Of a stretch of DNA of 64,000 bases, positions 61,353 to 64,000 are shown one piece after another (position 1 is the first letter of the stretch; each line of letters begins with the position of its first letter). The notes under the pieces were generated by a model. The model was not told the DNA's origin. It worked only from the letters and a program-made list of their open reading frames with translations, and made no database searches. The translations under genes were made by a program, and so were the position numbers. This DNA is from Hoeflea_A sp040932035 (GTDB lineage Bacteria; Pseudomonadota; Alphaproteobacteria; Rhizobiales; Rhizobiaceae), in the NCBI RefSeq assembly GCF_040932035.1, contig NZ_JBFRBB010000002.1, forward strand, positions 434,001 through 498,000. The letters run 5' to 3'.

Positions 61353-61733
61353 TTTGTTCCCTCCGGCCCCGAAGGGAGGCATTGACCAGTGTTGTCCAAA
61401 ATCTCCCGATGGAACAAACATTAGCTCAAAACGAGGTATGGACAAAACTGATGTGTACTTGAGATCTAATTGTAGCGAGCAATTAGAACGGCTGGCTTGT
61501 TGAATGTCGGCTATGGGTCATCTTCGGTAATTGAAGAATCATCTGGCTGCTCAGATTGCGATACCATCCGAGCGGCATGGAAGGGCTCGGAGTCGACCTT
61601 TGCTGCGGCATCCATAAGCGGCGGCTTCGGTCTGAAAGCCACATTCAGCCGGCCCGTCCCATTCGCATTCCCGCCGCCACTTTCCGTGCTTCGTACTCCA
61701 CTGAAGTCGTTCTTCAGGCACCACGGCCAAACC
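61353..61733. other. 381-base intergenic region carrying repeat copy E
   Basis: Between the giant cyclase gene and the DUF1467 gene, no frame with a start and ribosome site is seen. About 61500-61625 is occupied by an extragenic repeat. The rest holds the upstream leader of the cyclase gene (61353-61445). Confidence 0.5.
61500..61625. repeat. Degenerate extragenic repeat, copy E
   Basis: GGGCTCGGAGTCGACCTTTG followed by CTGCGGCATCC (about 61588-61618) aligns with the start of copy C. The preceding ATGTCGGCTATGGGTC (61503) looks like the left part of such elements. The similarity is partial and was judged by eye. Confidence 0.4.
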
Positions 61734-62009
61734 CTAGTCTTTCGAGAAATCCGGAACGATGCGCGGAATGGAGTCGACGGTAAATCCGAAAAACACCGTG
61801 GCTGCGTAATAAACGCCAAAGATCGCGGCTGCTACCAGGCTGGTCAGGATCAGTTTCTTGCGCATCTGCAGTTTGAGAGGAGCGCTTTCGGCAGTGCCGA
61901 GGGTTACGTCGCTTTCCTCCGCCTGCGTGCGAACGCCGATCGGCAGGATCGCAAACAGCGTGATCCACCAGATAATGAAATAGACCGCAAATGCCGTCAG
62001 GAATGTCAT
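61734..62009 (-). CDS. DUF1467 family membrane protein
   Basis: The 91-residue protein has two membrane helices (about residues 4-22 and 53-73). The typical DUF1467 opening FAVYFIIWWITLFAILPIGV is seen. The function is unknown. It is conserved next to mce and RNase J in Hyphomicrobiales, on the same strand, so probably the end of that operon. Confidence 0.9.
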   Translation of the reverse strand: MTFLTAFAVYFIIWWITLFAILPIGVRTQAEESDVTLGTAESAPLKLQMRKKLILTSLVAAAIFGVYYAATVFFGFTVDSIPRIVPDFSKD

Positions 62010-62046
62010 TGGCTATTTCCTGTCAGGTGCAACCCGATTTGGTCGC

Positions 62047-62451
62047 TCATACCTGTTCCAGTTCGACAAGCGTGCCGCAAAAATCCTTCGGATGCAAAAA
62101 CAGCACCGGCTTGCCGTGCGCCCCGGTCTTCGGCTCGCCATCGCCGAGCACCCGCGCACCGCCGGCCTGCAGCCTGTCACGCGCCGCCAGTATGTCATCC
62201 ACCTCGTAACAGATGTGGTGCATACCGCCTGCCGGGCTCTTTTCCAGGAATGAGGCGATTGGCGATCCCACGCCCAGCGGCTCAAGCAATTCGACCTTGG
62301 TATTGTCGAGTTCAACGAAGACCACGGTCACACCATGCTCCGGCAGCGCCTGCGGCTGCGAAACCCTTGCGCCGAGCATATCGCGGTACTGGGCCGCAGC
62401 AGCATCGAGCTCCGGCACTGCAATCGCAACATGGTTCAACTTGCCTATCAT
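62047..62451 (-). CDS. mce: Methylmalonyl-CoA epimerase
   Basis: The 134-residue VOC-fold enzyme begins MIGKLNHVAIAVPEL, with metal ligands in NHVAIAV (His), GMHHICYEVDD (His) and VELEQV at the end (Glu). It interconverts (R)- and (S)-methylmalonyl-CoA in propionate catabolism. It is 28 bases downstream of the RNase J gene on the same strand. Confidence 0.93.
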   Translation of the reverse strand: MIGKLNHVAIAVPELDAAAAQYRDMLGARVSQPQALPEHGVTVVFVELDNTKVELLEPLGVGSPIASFLEKSPAGGMHHICYEVDDILAARDRLQAGGARVLGDGEPKTGAHGKPVLFLHPKDFCGTLVELEQV

Positions 62452-62479
62452 TTTCGTTCCATCCTATTTGTGCAGCGTC

Positions 62480-64000
62480 TCACACGCGGGTCACGAACAC
62501 CGTCATGACAGGCTTCTTGCCCCATATGTCGCGCGCAGTCGAGCGAACGGCACGGCGCACCGATTCCTGCACGATACCGAGATCCTTGCGGCGCACGCGC
62601 GGAATACTCTCCACGGCGCTCACCGCGGCCTCTTCAAGCTGATAGCTCAACAGCTCACCATTGTCGTCGGCTTCGGGAAGACCGTTTGCCTTGACCACCG
62701 GATCACGCACCAGCTCGTTTTTGCCGTTAAGCAGCACATTGACGGCAATGTGGCCCACATAGGCCAGTTTGCGCCGCTCGCCAATTCCCATTTCGTCGAA
62801 GTCGCCGATCAGGTTGCCGTCCTTGAAGATGCGGCCATGGGGCGCCTCGTCAATGATCTCGGCCGGTCCGGGTGCCAGGCGCAAAACGTCACCATTTCGA
62901 ACCCGCGGTACGGTCTTAATCCCGCATTGCTCGGCAAAATCCGCATGTCCGCTCAAATGAGCAGCCTCGCCGTGAACCGGTACGAGAATTTCAGGACGGA
63001 CCCATTCATACATACGCTTGAGTTCATTACGACGCGGGTGCCCGGAAACGTGCACAAGCGCCTCATCGTCGGTGATGATATGAACGCCCTGCTCTATCAA
63101 ACCATTCTTGATATCAAGGATAGGTTTTTCGTTGCCGGGAATTGTTCGCGACGAAAAAACCACCGTATCGCCAGCGCTTAGAGCGATGTTGCGCATCTCA
63201 TCACGTGCAAGCTTGGCAAGTGCAGCGCGGTTTTCGCCCTGACTGCCGGTCAGTATGATGACGATCTTGTCACGTTGAATATACCCGAATTCGTCTTCGT
63301 CGATGAACGGCGGCAGCCCTTCCATAATGCCGAGATCCGTTGCGACATCGACCACGCGCTTGATGGAGCTTCCAAGCAGCAGAACCTTCCGGCCGGCATC
63401 CCTCGCAGCCTCGGCGACGGAACGGATGCGCCCGACATTCGACGAGAATGTCGTGATTGCCACACGCCCCCTCGCCGCGGTGATGATTTTCTCAAGGCTT
63501 TTGCTGACTTCCTTTTCCGACGGCGACACGCCATCGCGCAGGGCATTGGTTGAATCGCAGATCAGCGCCAGAACGCCGTCATCGCCGGCTTTGCGGAACC
63601 GGCTCTCATCAGTGAGCGGCTCAAGCGTCGGCGCTTCGTCGATTTTCCAGTCACCGGTGTGCACCACACGTCCGGCCGGCGAGTTTATGATCAGCGAGAC
63701 CGGCTCGGGGATGGAGTGATTGACCGGCACCGCCTCGATAGCGAACGGGCCGACTTCGAAAGTCTCGCCAGCCTTGAAAATGGTGACAGGCACTTCCTCA
63801 GCCGTGCGCTCGTAGGCACGTTTGGCCTCCATCATGCCGGCGGTGAAAGGCGTCACATAGACCGGCACTGCCAGATACGGCCATAGATCCGCCAGGGCAC
63901 CGTAGTGGTCTTCATGCGCATGCGTGATGATGATTGCCCTGAGATTGATCTTCTCGTCTTCGATATAGCGAATTTCGGGAAGAACCAGATCAACGCCCGG
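62480..64000 (-). CDS. rnj: Ribonuclease J, 5' end outside window
   Basis: The frame is open to the window edge, giving the last 506 residues of an enzyme of about 555. The metallo-beta-lactamase motif HAHEDHYGAL lies near residue 20 of the visible part. Further zinc ligands are in HTGDWKID, and the beta-CASP SGHP-type motif is VSGHPRRNELK, with a following VHGEAAHLSGHA. RNase J has 5'-3' exo- and endonuclease activity and matures 16S rRNA in rhizobia. The N-terminal 45-55 residues are beyond base 64000. Confidence 0.95.
   Translation of the reverse strand, partial: PGVDLVLPEIRYIEDEKINLRAIIITHAHEDHYGALADLWPYLAVPVYVTPFTAGMMEAKRAYERTAEEVPVTIFKAGETFEVGPFAIEAVPVNHSIPEPVSLIINSPAGRVVHTGDWKIDEAPTLEPLTDESRFRKAGDDGVLALICDSTNALRDGVSPSEKEVSKSLEKIITAARGRVAITTFSSNVGRIRSVAEAARDAGRKVLLLGSSIKRVVDVATDLGIMEGLPPFIDEDEFGYIQRDKIVIILTGSQGENRAALAKLARDEMRNIALSAGDTVVFSSRTIPGNEKPILDIKNGLIEQGVHIITDDEALVHVSGHPRRNELKRMYEWVRPEILVPVHGEAAHLSGHADFAEQCGIKTVPRVRNGDVLRLAPGPAEIIDEAPHGRIFKDGNLIGDFDEMGIGERRKLAYVGHIAVNVLLNGKNELVRDPVVKANGLPEADDNGELLSYQLEEAAVSAVESIPRVRRKDLGIVQESVRRAVRSTARDIWGKKPVMTVFVTRV

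Noticed and set aside
1..64000. tRNA or rRNA genes, CRISPR arrays, integrases or transposases
   Set aside because: None was recognised on either strand while reading; short or degenerate ones could still be missed by eye.

Overview
The window is a stretch of an alphaproteobacterial chromosome, most likely order Hyphomicrobiales (Rhizobiales), possibly a marine Hoeflea- or Ahrensia-like lineage. This rests on gene content and order: gatC-gatA, ruvX, pyrB-pyrC, plsY-dprA-topA-rnr-DUF983-NUDIX-rpmG, divK-pleD, DUF3572, dinB with an N-terminal zinc ribbon, dnaE, lolD/lolE, an editing-domain-less proS, DUF1467, mce and RNase J. Codon usage is GC-rich, and the two LexA boxes are of the alphaproteobacterial GTTC-N7-GTTC type. 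No rRNA, tRNA, CRISPR array or intact insertion sequence was seen.

Layout. 1-9 kb is accessory: a GST tail, a truncated XRE regulator fused tail-to-tail with a membrane adenylate cyclase, an orphan three-TM/coiled-coil/winged-helix protein, a Cys/Met PLP enzyme, a sirtuin deacylase, a PlsB-like acyltransferase, a conserved hypothetical and a second cyclase. 9-13.5 kb is a four-gene operon behind a Fur-type box: a di-haem peroxidase-like protein followed by a PhnD/PhnC/PhnE-type ABC transporter. 13.5-21 kb is a patchwork of accessory genes (GNAT, SDR-AraC, CBU_0592, two more cyclases, DUF930) with decayed extragenic repeats around its first part. 21-48.6 kb is mostly conserved housekeeping: amidotransferase subunits, RuvX, pyrimidine synthesis, phospholipid synthesis, DprA, topoisomerase I, RNase R, L33, PleD/DivK and Pol IV, with Qor/AhpD-like genes and Pol III alpha. 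48.8-51.3 kb is a tandem duplication of a BenE-type transporter. 51.3-55 kb holds a tiny SOS-type small-protein gene, lolD, lolE and proS. 55-57.7 kb carries an orphan transcript candidate, a CSS-EAL phosphodiesterase and a GNAT. 58-61.4 kb is a giant SAM-cyclase-ATPase-TPR protein. 61.7-64 kb is DUF1467, methylmalonyl-CoA epimerase and most of RNase J.

Themes. Cyclic nucleotide signalling is dense: five class III cyclases in 64 kb, plus one diguanylate cyclase (PleD) and one EAL protein. DNA damage response is the second theme: dinB has a perfect LexA box, and a second perfect LexA box sits on a promoter driving a 28-residue single-span membrane protein with a strong Shine-Dalgarno. The latter is the most interesting find, because its size, predicted location and control resemble SidA, the SOS division inhibitor of Caulobacter. 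Other points worth checking are the Fur-box peroxidase/ABC operon, the operator-promoter-hairpin-terminator unit at 55.2-55.4 kb, a dihydroorotase homologue lacking its metal ligands next to pyrB, and the degenerate extragenic repeat family.
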